Source of the DNA: Chara braunii
Taxonomy: Eukaryota > Streptophyta > Charophyceae > Charales > Characeae
Assembly: GCA_003427395.1 (NCBI GenBank)
Contig: BFEA01000255.1
Location: 223,341-244,637 of the forward strand
Length of the DNA: 21,297 nt
Direction of reading: 5' to 3'
Part shown: piece by piece, positions 7,943 to 16,400 of the stretch
How positions within the stretch are numbered: position 1 is the stretch's first letter
How the letters are laid out: each line of letters opens with the position of its first letter
The notes under the pieces: generated by a model
What the model was told of the DNA's origin: nothing
The model's database searches: none
What the model saw: only the letters and a program-made list of their open reading frames with translations
Position numbers and translations under genes: made by a program

Positions 7943-8251
7943 AGGTGGACGATAGGAGCAGGCAGGGTACTGACCCCGGAAACTCTTCTGGCCCAGAACG
8001 AGAACAATACCACGAGATGAAATGTCTGTGCTTCAGATCGATGGTTATAAATCAGAGAAAGGACGCACGCAGGGAGCTGAGCCCGGGAACTCGCTTCTGG
8101 CCCAGAACAAGAGCAGTACCACGAGCCGAAGTGCCTCTGCTTCAGATCTATGGTTATAAATCAGAAAAGGCGATGGTTATAGATGGTTATAAACCAGAAA
8201 AAGGACGCAGGCAGGGAGATGAGCCCGGGAACTCTCCTCTGGCCCAAAGGG
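7943..8251 (-). pseudogene. Tandem cluster of decayed tRNA-Pro-like units
   Basis: Three units lie in a row (about 7943-8022, 8061-8134, and 8203-8250 truncated), all in the orientation of the intact tRNA-Pro. The middle one reads on the minus strand with GGCTCGTGGTA (box A-like), a TTCTGGGCC anticodon region that still carries TGG, and GAGTTCCCGGGCTC in the box B place; stems are largely lost. Between units lies a flank containing GATTTATAACCATCGATCTG (minus), also found just after the intact gene, with a partial extra copy at 8174-8198. The cluster looks like duplications of a tRNA gene plus its 3' flank followed by decay of the tRNA part. Confidence 0.65.
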
Positions 8252-8440
8252 ATTCTAGAAGTCCGGTAGGTTTACAGGCTAGAGTTACAGTTCCGGTAGC
8301 TGAGTCTAGAGCCTGCACGAGGGTTCATCAGACTGCAATGATGCTTCCCTTCAAAACACTGCAGTACCGGGTAAACCTGAGGCTGTGCGACCTAGATGCA
8401 ACCGCTCGAACGGGCAATAATCCAGTATATCTTCGGTAGA
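8252..8440. other. Unassigned spacer
   Basis: No gene, RNA or repeat recognised between the tRNA-like cluster and the tandem duplication. Confidence 0.4.
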
Positions 8441-8442
8441 GG

Positions 8443-8750
8443 CAAGAGTTCCGCCTCATTTGCTTGCGCTGCTGGAGCGGACACCCAGCTGAAGAGCGCT
8501 AGGTGAGGAAGAAGGCAGCCTTGGCCTCCCACCTTGGCTACAGTGGAGATGACCAAGGAAGCCTTGGCCTCCCACCTTGGCTACGGTGGAGATGACCAAG
8601 GAGGAGACTGCAAGAGTTCCGCCTCATTTGCTTGCGTGCAGTTGGGAGGCACACTGCTGGAGCGGACACCCAGCTGAAGAGCGCTAGGTGAGGAAGAAGG
8701 CAGCCTTGGCCTCCCACCTTGGCTATGGTGGAGATGACCAAGGAGGAGAC
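8443..8750. repeat. Nested tandem duplication
   Basis: A unit beginning CAAGAGTTCCGCCTCATTTG occurs at 8443-8610 and again at 8611-8750. The first copy holds an internal 43-bp tandem duplication (8517-8559 and 8560-8602, one difference); the second has a single copy of it but carries about 18 extra bases after CTTGCG. Near identity shows that both events are recent. If the minus-strand candidate exon at 8820-9064 is real, this lies in its intron. Confidence 0.9.
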
Positions 8751-8819
8751 TCCAGGGAAGTAGGAAGAGGAGGAGGAAGACGGTGAGCAAGGAGGAGAGT
8801 GACACGGGAGGGAGCTTAC

Positions 8820-9064
8820 CTGGCTACGGTTGTCTCCATCGTCATCGTCTTGGTTGGCCCTGCACCTAGAACCCCATTGGGGTTTACATCTGCAAGGAAG
8901 ACTCCAGTGGTAGTGCTAGGCATGGCGGCCAAAGTAGGAAGGACATAGTAGCTTTGTGTTGAACAATGGAGTGAGCCACTTGCTCGACCAAGTAGGAGGA
9001 AGGAGTAGGAAATGGCTATGGCGGACGCTTTGAGTGGCGGGCAATAAAAGGAGGATTTAGACAT
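8820..9064 (-). CDS. Candidate first exon of an unknown protein
   Basis: From ATG at 9064 the minus strand stays open for 81 codons and ends in GTAGCCAG|GTAAGC, a consensus 5' splice site. The pyrimidine-rich sequence after it suits an intron. The peptide starts MSKSSFYCPP, has a small hydrophobic stretch (AIAISYSFLLLG, residues 14-25) and a C-terminal part with NPNGVLGAGPTKTMTM at about residues 61-76. Serine/threonine richness with few acidic residues would suit an organelle transit peptide, but this is only a guess. I do not recognise the protein. No convincing acceptor or second exon is visible: the downstream CTTGCAG sites lead to stops within about 20 codons. It could be a relic of a gene or chance. 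Confidence 0.35.
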
Positions 9065-9190
9065 TGGTTCTGGTTCATTATTTCGTTGTTATTGTTGTTA
9101 TTATTTATTGCCAAGAACAAGTTGGGGGAGTAATTGGAGGTTGAAGATGGTGGTGAGATGAAGAGGGATTTACATTGGTCTTTGCCGGTG

Positions 9191-9228
9191 TTCTTCTTCT
9201 TCTTCTTCTTCTTCTTCTTCTTCTTCTT
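9191..9228. repeat. (TTC)n microsatellite
   Basis: About twelve uninterrupted TTC units, just to the left of the second foldback element copy. Confidence 0.95.
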
Positions 9229-9243
9229 TTGGGGTAACTACGA

Positions 9244-9412
9244 GGGAGTCACAAAAACGAGTTATAATTGCACTACGGGCCAAGATACAATTTCCAATTG
9301 CACTTCGGACAGCCTACTTGGCCAGAAAGTTGGGTTGTATACATTGCCCGGACTGCGATTCAAAATTGTATCTTGACCCATACTGCAATTATAAGTAATT
9401 TTCGTGACTCCC
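9244..9412. mobile_element. Long-TIR foldback element, copy 2
   Basis: The best-preserved copy of the family at 6744-6911. It starts GGGAGTCAC and ends GTGACTCCC. Inside, GTTATAATTGCACTACGGGC faces the reverse complement of a matching stretch ending CTGCAATTATAA, and CCAAGATACAATTT is present in both arms. Arms of about 80 bases leave a centre of about 30 bases. No open frame of its own. No clear target-site duplication could be read from the flanks, so the superfamily is unassigned. Confidence 0.8.
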
Positions 9413-10270
9413 GCTGTCGAGCGCATCGGTTCCCTAGGGGGACCCTCCCAGCCGCATCACGCTGGATTCGTGGCAAGACTTTATCCTTTTATCGCGGTGC
9501 AGTGGAGCTTCCGCCGCCGCTCCGGCCGAGTGTGCCAGCCATCATACCTCTCGAAAACCCCTACGACAAGATAGGGTCACGCGAGGTACAACGTACCTCC
9601 ACCTGCGGGAGTTGTCACCATCCCTTAGCCTGAGGTCGGTGTATCCCCGCCGAGCTACCGAACCACGTGCGAAAGTTAATCAGTTGCAATCGCAGAGGTG
9701 ACCCAACTGAGGGTGTTTCTCGTACCCTATAGCATAGGGGGTACGCGTGGTCTCACGCCTCTATCGGACCCATACACGAGCCGACGTATTGGGGGCTAAA
9801 GTCCCAAGCGTGACTCGTCGTCGGTCGACTAGGATGCATACTTCTTACCACGCGTTAGTTCACTCACACAAAACAAAACACTCCTAGTCCCTTCAGTATC
9901 CAACCCATAACCTTTGACACGGAAATCGGTTTGGCATCGCACGTCAGACTTAAGATAAAACCACGTGGACGCATAACTTTCTCATAGCGACTAGCCATGC
10001 AAATATACGCAAGCAGTCGCAACCATGGAGTACTATGTAGTACACATAATGGTGTGGCCCTCAGTGGTCTCGAGGGTCACGTTCAACACTCAAGTGTCGG
10101 CTAACAAGCGCCTTGAGAGATTAATCTTTCGACGCTAAACAACCGTCAAGGCGGTTGAGAACCGCACCCTCTTATGCACCCTGTGGAGAGTGGGTGGTAC
10201 ACAGGCTCCTGCCTGTTGTGGCAATCGGGTATTATCGCCCTGGAGACGAACTATCCAGGACCTGAAAAAA
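9413..10270. other. Unassigned GC-moderate stretch with one hairpin
   Basis: The region has the texture of LTR or other retroelement non-coding DNA but I found no matching partner in the window. A small hairpin (CGTACCC/GGGTACG with an inner TAT/ATA pairing) lies at 9721-9745. No gene was recognised. Confidence 0.4.
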
Positions 10271-10926
10271 AATCAAGAGGTTTAACTTAAACGGTTGTCA
10301 CAGACTCCAACGTCCAACTATAATAATTCTAAAAAACAAAGGATTAAAAGGTGGTCTCCCTTTCCTCTCAAACGCAAAATCAGCTCAACCCTCGTGTTGG
10401 AATATATACATAAATATATACGTATAGAGGGTTATAAATACGAGTCGATCACTTCTCACAATCGCAGTATGACTCTCTTCAGCCATATATATGTGATCGT
10501 AGGCAATCAAATCAAGAATCCGAACCATAAACATATCTGCAAGATTCATTCAAAGTCCACAAACTACACGGGGTCAACTTCAACTACTCTCTACGCTCGC
10601 ACCCCTCTCTTTAACCACACAAATCTCAACCTTTGTCCAACCCTCCATAATAAAATACTCGGTAAATTTGTTAAATGGTCATTCAATAAAGTCCTGATGA
10701 AACCCCCAACGAAACAATTCAAACCACAGGGGTTAAAATCATTAGGTTAAGTGGCGACAGTGAATTAGAGTCGGGTCGTAAACCGGCAAATCGGCAACCG
10801 ACCTGTTATCAATGATAACAGAAAATGATCCTCGTAGGATCAAGTTTAATATAGCCCAATCCTGAATCGAAACGATCAAGAGGACCTGTAACACAAGACA
10901 AACGAATATCCAAGGCTAAACTATAA
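10271..10926. other. AT-rich stretch, possibly an LTR end
   Basis: Several AATAAA-like signals occur, and near 10745 the sequence GGTTAAGTGGCGACAGTGAA appears. TGGCGAC resembles the start of the primer-binding site used by some plant Ty3/gypsy elements (Ogre/Tat group), but the rest of the match is poor and no partner LTR was found. The 151-codon frame here starts at TTG, not ATG, and is composed of low-complexity residues, so I do not call a gene. Confidence 0.3.
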
Positions 10927-11010
10927 GAGAGACGGTTAACGGGAGCCCAAATATTCGTCGTTTTCGTTGGCAATTGTGGTGCGAATTTCATTAAAAATTT
11001 TAAAAACAAA
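10927..11010. repeat. 84-bp direct repeat, left copy
   Basis: It begins GAGAGACGGTTAACGGG and ends TTTTAAAAACAAA, and matches 13170-13253 base for base without gaps. By eye there are seven differences, all transitions. The two copies bracket the satellite array and the hairpin array. Confidence 0.9.
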
Positions 11011-11384
11011 GTCCAACGAATTCAACAAAATGCCAACTTTTTCATTATTGATCCAAACATGTCAAAACTGTACACATGACGTACCCTAAAGCTTATATAT
11101 ATCACAAAAAAAAAAAAAAAAAAAAAAAAAATCAGCACAATATGACAGTTTCACTGCAATTCGGTGCAAGATTCGTCGAAAATAACACCCCTGGTTAACC
11201 ACGTGTGAACCTATAAGTATATGGAGAATGAAACCTCATACCACACACTCTCACCGAAAATTTTCTCACAGTTGAGTTTAAGTCTACCTCTAAGCAAGTG
11301 TCCAAGGAAAGTAAGATTTTTTGTAGCATCTCCCCTACACAGGGTTGATCGCCAAAATATTTTCCATTATAATATAATCCAAAT
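11011..11384. other. Unassigned AT-rich stretch with A26 tract
   Basis: It contains an uninterrupted run of 26 A at 11106-11131, preceded by TATATATATC. No gene or RNA recognised. The tail end grades into a diverged partial copy of the satellite unit. Confidence 0.5.
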
Positions 11385-11985
11385 CCTCTAAATTAAAAAA
11401 ATTATGGTAGGGTTTACTTTAGAAAAAGTGTCTTCTCAGAATTTATACGCGCTTGAATATGAAAACTGAAATAATTTGTAACTCTAGAAAGTCAAATTTT
11501 GTCTAACTCTCTGAATTAGCAAAAAATTTGGCAGCATATCCTTTAAAGAAGTAAACTTCTCAGATTTATACTAAGTTAGATAAGAATTTAAGGCAAGACT
11601 TGAGTTCCTACCAAGACAAAATTTAACTAACTCCTTAGTTTGTAGAAATTTCGGCAGCACTTTCCGTAGAAAAAAAAACTTCTCAAAATTTATACAAAGC
11701 AAAGTAGCTTCCCAAAATTTATACAAAGCTAAGTACAAATCTGAAGTGATTCTCACTTCGCAAAGTCAGATTCGGTTTAAGTCCCTAATTTAGCAAACAT
11801 TTGGGTTGCACTTCTCTTAGAAATGAAGGTTTTCTAAATTTATACTAAGCCAGATGTAAACTTAGACAAAAGTCCGAACTTTGAAAAATTAGAATTTGAC
11901 TAGCTTTCTGGTTTTGTAGAAATTTCAGCAGCGCTTCCCGTAGAAAAATCAACTTTCTAAATTTTATATAAAGCCAAGAAAAATA
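11385..11985. repeat. Satellite-like tandem array, period about 123 bp
   Basis: Unit starts at CTTCTCARAATTTATAC. Copies run at 11432-11555, 11556-11678, 11708-11830 and 11831-11952, with partial copies at the left (from about 11385) and right (11953 to about 11985). Unit lengths are 122-124 bases. Shared landmarks are an ATTTATACTAAGC-like start, AAAGTCAAATTTTG in the middle, and a TAGAAATTTCGGCAGCACTT end. A 29-base extra start (11679-11707) shows a recent slippage. AT-rich, no coding capacity. The copies have diverged, so the array is old apart from the 29-base event. Confidence 0.88.
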
Positions 11986-12225
11986 AATGATGACAGAAAA
12001 TGGAAGAATTGAATTAATTCTTATAGCTCTAGCACGTGGTAAGCAGCTAAAGCAACTACTTATCGAAATGAAACTCATATTAAGTAAAGCTCGCATTCAG
12101 CCACATGCAAGTTCATACCACAATCGGTAAGTACTTTCATAAAATCTCAAGTCAAATCCACATAGAATAACTCTTGGAACCTTTAGATGATTTATCCCTT
12201 ATACCCAACTTACATATGGCGTGAC
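11986..12225. other. Spacer between the two arrays
   Basis: AT-rich DNA with no repeat unit or gene that I can recognise. Confidence 0.4.
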
Positions 12226-12977
12226 GCGAGACCATTCATCTTAGAAACAATGTCTAGCATGCCTTAGATTATACACAAACATAATGCACAACTACTTTTA
12301 TCTTCTTTGGGCATATGACTAAGTCATTCGTATTAAAAACAATGTTTAGTCGCCCTAAGATGTTTAATATTCAAAGTTTAATAGCTTTCTGACTTGTTTT
12401 CAAAATAAAGGAAAATATGGTAGGGAACCGAGTCATTCAATTTAGAAACAATGCCCAATTTGCCCAAGTTACTTCCAATTATACTTTGTATTTTCCCTTC
12501 TCTTCTTAGTGATATGGCTTAATGCTGGACTATTCAACTTAGAAACAATGTCTAGCTGTCAGTTCACATACAAATATAAGTAAAAATATTTCCAATTCAT
12601 ACTCAGTTTACTTTTGTGCGTGGTTTCAGGCTAAACCATTCAGCTTAGAAACGATGTTTAGCCTTTCACAAAAAATTTCCCTCATAATGAAACAAAGAAA
12701 TGAATCATTCATCTTAGAAATAATGTTCTGTCCATCCAAATCACTCAAAGCATAAAGTCAGGCCTTTCCACCCAACCTCAGTCAGAAACCCCAAACGAAA
12801 CAGACAGACCAAGTTATTTAGCTTAAAAACAATGCTTGGTCTAAAAAACCAGTCAGGTAAACCCGCTAAAAATAAACATAATTACCATGCCATTCAACTT
12901 AGAAATAATGTCTGGTCCTTCAAAAAACAGTCAATAAACAAAGCGTTGAGCCATTCAACTTAGAAAAAATGTCCAAC
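12226..12977. repeat. Array of nine hairpins with covarying outer stems
   Basis: Nine copies of one motif lie on the plus strand; inner CATT-type starts are at 12233, 12325, 12434, 12531, 12637, 12706, 12815, 12891 and 12952. Each has CATT (or TATT), a 12-base loop close to CAACTTAGAAAC, then AATG (or GATG). One pyrimidine before the inner stem stays unpaired. Outside it the flanks pair in seven of nine copies, but with different sequences: GCGAGA/TCTAGC, GACTAAG/TTTAGTC, GCTGGA/TCTAGC, AGGCTAAA/TTTAGCCT, AGACCAAG/CTTGGTCT, ACCATG/TCTGGT, GTTGAG/TCCAAC. The third and sixth copies pair poorly. Spacing is 61-109 bases and the spacers look unrelated. The preserved pairing suggests a structure under selection, or made by a structure-dependent process. 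Family not recognised; whether it is transcribed is unknown. Confidence 0.85.
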
Positions 12978-13169
12978 CTTAAGGACCTGGTCAAATGCAT
13001 GAAAACTATCTTCCTTTCACCTTCCCTCCGTTCATCCCTCAGTCTACTTTCGGTGAAAATAAACAAAAACTTGAGCTTTACACATGCATTGCTTCCATCC
13101 AGTCTGATTAAGTCATGAAAAGAAACAAAGTCATACGGGAACACGTGCATACATCAGACACACTAAAAG
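12978..13169. other. Spacer after the hairpin array
   Basis: No further hairpin copy and no gene recognised. Confidence 0.45.
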
Positions 13170-13253
13170 GAGAGACGGTTAACGGGGGCCCAAATATTCA
13201 CCATTTTCGTTGGCAATTGCGGTGCAAATTTCATCAAAAATTTTAAAAACAAA
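13170..13253. repeat. 84-bp direct repeat, right copy
   Basis: Same orientation as 10927-11010, no gaps. The differences are all C/T or G/A changes, three of them turning or restoring CG dinucleotides, as expected for decay of methylated cytosine. Sequence beyond both ends of the two copies does not match, so this is the full extent of the repeat. Confidence 0.9.
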
Positions 13254-13770
13254 CGATATGAGACCATAGTGCAAACATCAAAAAAGGAAACAGGTCAAAA
13301 AGAACGGAAAAAAAAAAACAAAAAAACACTAATCAAACAGGAATGTAGTATCTCATACAAGCAGAAGGAGGTATATCTGATAGTTCCCTGCGTCCAGAAC
13401 CTCGCCTAGGTCCCGATAGAGCTCCCGCAATCGGTGGGGCAACCTCCCACAGAGGCCTTGGCACGGATTATGGGTTAAAATACCGATTGCCGCCTTCCTC
13501 TCTAAACCAATAAACTAGACTGAGAGTAAGAAGGGTAGAAGGAGAAAATTAAAGTCACTCAGATATAAGAGATGCATTCAGACTCGTGTGAGAGGGTCTT
13601 GAATCCTTGACGCGTCTGAGAGCCCCGCAATGGTGACCAGAGTACGCAGCAACTTGGTCAATTGAAGTCAAACCGCTTACTGTTAATTTCTTGACGACCT
13701 TCCAACTCGCAGCAATATTCCCCTCTTTATACAAACTCAGTCTTGAAGTGTGTTAGCCATAGGTAAGTCT
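13254..13770. other. Unassigned stretch
   Basis: An A-rich part (13300-13330) followed by mixed DNA. No gene, RNA gene or element end was recognised. Confidence 0.45.
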
Positions 13771-13773
13771 GCA

Positions 13774-13795
13774 TTTTTTTTTTTTTTTTTTTTTT
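13774..13795. repeat. Poly(T) tract, 22 bases
   Basis: Uninterrupted T run, which could be the A-tail of an element on the minus strand lying at higher coordinates. No head was recognised. Confidence 0.9.
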
Positions 13796-13833
13796 CTAAC
13801 CAAAAACTCCATCTATTGGTGGGGAGCAACACC

Positions 13834-13919
13834 TGCTGGAAACCGGGTCCAGCGTCCCATAGATACAACCATATCCTCACAAATTGGCACGAACTGGGAA
13901 CCGGGCCCAGCATCCCATA
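13834..13919. repeat. Two direct copies of a 28-bp motif
   Basis: TGCTGGAAACCGGGTCCAGC and GTCCCATA at 13834-13861 recur, slightly changed, at 13892-13919, giving a 58-base period. Each copy can form a small hairpin (CTGG...CCAG). Confidence 0.75.
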
Positions 13920-14056
13920 ACGAGTACGTTCAGAAAAGTCATTATAAAATTTCATGAAAATGAGACTAGGAATCTACTAGAAAAGTCCAATTGGTTTTCT
14001 TTTCAAGAATAAGCAGGATTCAAAATCCGACTCAGAAGAACCCCCCCCATAAATCC

Positions 14057-14170
14057 TCTGTACCTCACTCCGGCAAGACTTACTGTAGCAGAGTCACCAT
14101 CTCTACTGCTGCTATACCCAATTCCAATCCTACCAGCTGACCCCCTTACTAGTAGGACGCATGATATCCC
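14057..14170 (+). repeat. Repeat module B, second copy
   Basis: Colinear with 1285-1396 (shared CGGCAAGACTTA, ACCATCTC, CCTACCA, CTAGTAGGACGC-like and ATATCC landmarks). Here the module precedes module A, the reverse of the order at the left end of the window. Confidence 0.65.
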
Positions 14171-14312
14171 ACCGTCTCCTTCACCCACTCACCTTGTTTC
14201 TTTTAGAATAGACCGCCAGGGTTCTAAAAGAAGCTCCAAAAATCTCGACTTCCCTAACCAACCTTTCCAGAGTTCCTCAAAGTTGTCTTACTCCCTGCCG
14301 AGCTCTTCCAGG

Positions 14313-14934
14313 CCTCACGCCCCCACTTCCTGCTGGGTTACAGGGCAACACAACTCGCCCCAGCTCCGGCCAGCGTCATCCCAGCAGCAACCTTGGTCAC
14401 GGTTGTCCCGTGAGATGCCCACCCCAAAGCATCCCCAGATCTCTCTACCAGGCCTCACGCTCCTGCGTCAACAGGTTACAGGGCAACACCCCAGCCCCGG
14501 CCAGCGTCGTTCAAGTTCTGACATCGAACAGCCACAGATCGCTGAGTATAACAACTTCAAAGCTGCCTAGGAAAGGTTGATAGGAACCCCAGAATCCTAA
14601 ACATTCTCAAGTCCCCCTTAATACCAACTATCATAAAATCTCCCTCTCAACAAGCGGACCGTTGGTCCCGGCTTTCAGTCCTCGTACCAGAACTCACCTG
14701 GTCTCATACCCCCCTCTGCCAGGGTAACAGGGCACCACAACCCTCCCCAGTACCAACCAACCTAGTTCTGACAGACAGGAAGTGCCTTCCTCCCTCGACA
14801 ATTCCTTTAGCGGCAAACCCCTAAGAAGGTTACAGGGTTCAAACCCCGGCGCCGACTACGTTGGACGATCTGGTTATGCCTTTCACCCTCAGCATAACTC
14901 CATGGACCTCAAACTCCCCCATGGGTCACAGAGC
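14313..14934 (+). repeat. Repeat module A, second block, four diverged copies
   Basis: Copies start at about 14313, 14453, 14703 and 14907, each with a CCTCACGCYCC-like start and GGTTACAGGGC-like end. The CCAGATCTCTCTACCAG lead-in before the second copy also occurs before the third copy of the left block. A segment at about 14835-14855 contains GGTTCAAACCC, a box B-like word, without a matching box A. Interleaved CCCCGGCCAGCGTCGT segments also match the left block. Confidence 0.7.
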
Positions 14935-15060
14935 AAAGCTCCAACACCGTTCTATGTCGTCCCAGCATCGTCCTACTGACCTACTTACTTTAGCCGACAT
15001 TCTCCGTCTTGTTGAAGGTCCTCTTTCTTCTTTCCGTCCACCCATGCTAGTTTCCCCTTA

Positions 15061-16400
15061 GGCAATCATCAAATCCAAGGCAATCATCAACTCCAAATAA
15101 GAAATTAGTTCAGGAGAAAAATTACTCTCTTCTGATACAGGTTTTGAAGAACGCCCAGGACTCCACCACTCTCTCACCTTGTAACCGTCGAGGTTGTGCC
15201 TTCACCTAAAAAAAAACAACCCCCTAGAGCATGCCTCACGGGCCAGCCCCTTGCCTTTTCTTCCCAACCGCCAGAACTAATCTCGCCCTAAATCAGCCTA
15301 ACCTAGAGAAAGACAAACCCTCAATACCGCCTCCCCCTTCCAAGAAAAGCACCTCCCACCTTGTGAAACCCTCACAGGGAGAGACTCCAACCCTAAAGGC
15401 GAACCCCACCAATCACAAAACAGAACGTATAGAGGCCAAGGCCAATCTTCAGAATTAGACTATTATGGCGCCAAGGTCAAACTTCAGAATCAGGCTATTG
15501 TGGCAATAGAAATCAAAACAGACAAACTTACTATTTCAAATGATGAGTGACTGAAAATCGAACCAAATTAGGAGAAAAAGCTTCGAAGATCAAAATAGGA
15601 AATCACAGTAGAAAAAACAATTCTGATGTCCAATCAGACTTTCGATACTGATTTCCAAAACACAAGGTTCAGGGAATCGTTCAGACTGCGAATTTGGAAG
15701 TGTTTTAAACAAGAAATTCCGTATGATCTCATTAGGAAAGAAAAAATGGTAACACTAGTATTAGATCGTCCTCTTGGATGAACATCAAGGATGACTACGT
15801 AGGGAGATCAAACAGGAATACAAAATCGAATGAAACATCAAAAACAGATAATACAACTACCAAATCAGAGGGTCAGAATAGACAGAAAAATTAGAAAAAC
15901 TAAAGAGTATGAATCAGTCAAGGCAACTAAGAAATCGCATCGTTAAAAATTTAATCAAGGTCATCAGACCACTATTTAAGACTTTCATCGTTAAGAATTT
16001 CACCAAAGTCATGCTGGAGAAGAAGACACCATTTACCTTTGACATCCTAAAAGCACCCCCCCTCTCTCCAAGCCTCACCTCCTCGCTTCATCGGCTCTGA
16101 GGCAACTCGGGCGCCCGTGATTGACACCCATTCAACCTACGCAATGAACCGAACAATGAATTAAATAGGACCGCAGCTAGGATTGTCGTTACTGCATCCC
16201 AAACCACGTTGCGAGAGTAAACCGCTGAGCCCGCTAGCCGCCCCCTCGCAGGTAGCCCAAAGAAATGAGGGGGTGTCCACGATGCAGACGTCGCCCATCT
16301 AAGGGAGACTCCTCCACCCCCTTCTTCCTTGTAACTCTCTCCCTCCACCCCACAAAATCCTATCTTCCTCCCCTTTCTCCCTCCCACTCTATTCCTCCTC
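15061..16400. other. Unassigned stretch with small tandem repeats
   Basis: It contains two 35-bp units at 15436-15505 and two 48-bp units from 15938 and 15986. A hydrophilic 75-codon ATG frame at 15231-15458 (rich in P, K, S and N) might be a relic of retroelement coding sequence, but no domain can be seen and a stop lies just upstream of the ATG. From about 16270 the DNA becomes C/T-rich. No gene called. Confidence 0.4.

Noticed and set aside
8581-8805. Minus-strand frame starting with a hydrophobic, signal-peptide-like stretch
   Set aside because: It translates C/T-rich DNA and the nested duplication; the leucine run follows from the base composition.
9413-10270. Complete solo LTR
   Set aside because: No TG...CA ends with a target-site duplication and no partner copy in the window could be found.
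10295-10750. 151-codon plus-strand frame
   Set aside because: Starts at TTG, is rich in N, T, S and K as expected for AT-rich DNA, and has no recognisable domain.
12226-12977. CRISPR array
   Set aside because: Host is a plant; repeat cores are imperfect and spacer lengths range widely. Treated as a hairpin array instead.
14835-14856. tRNA gene suggested by GGTTCAAACCC
   Set aside because: Only a box B-like word is present; no box A and no cloverleaf could be folded.
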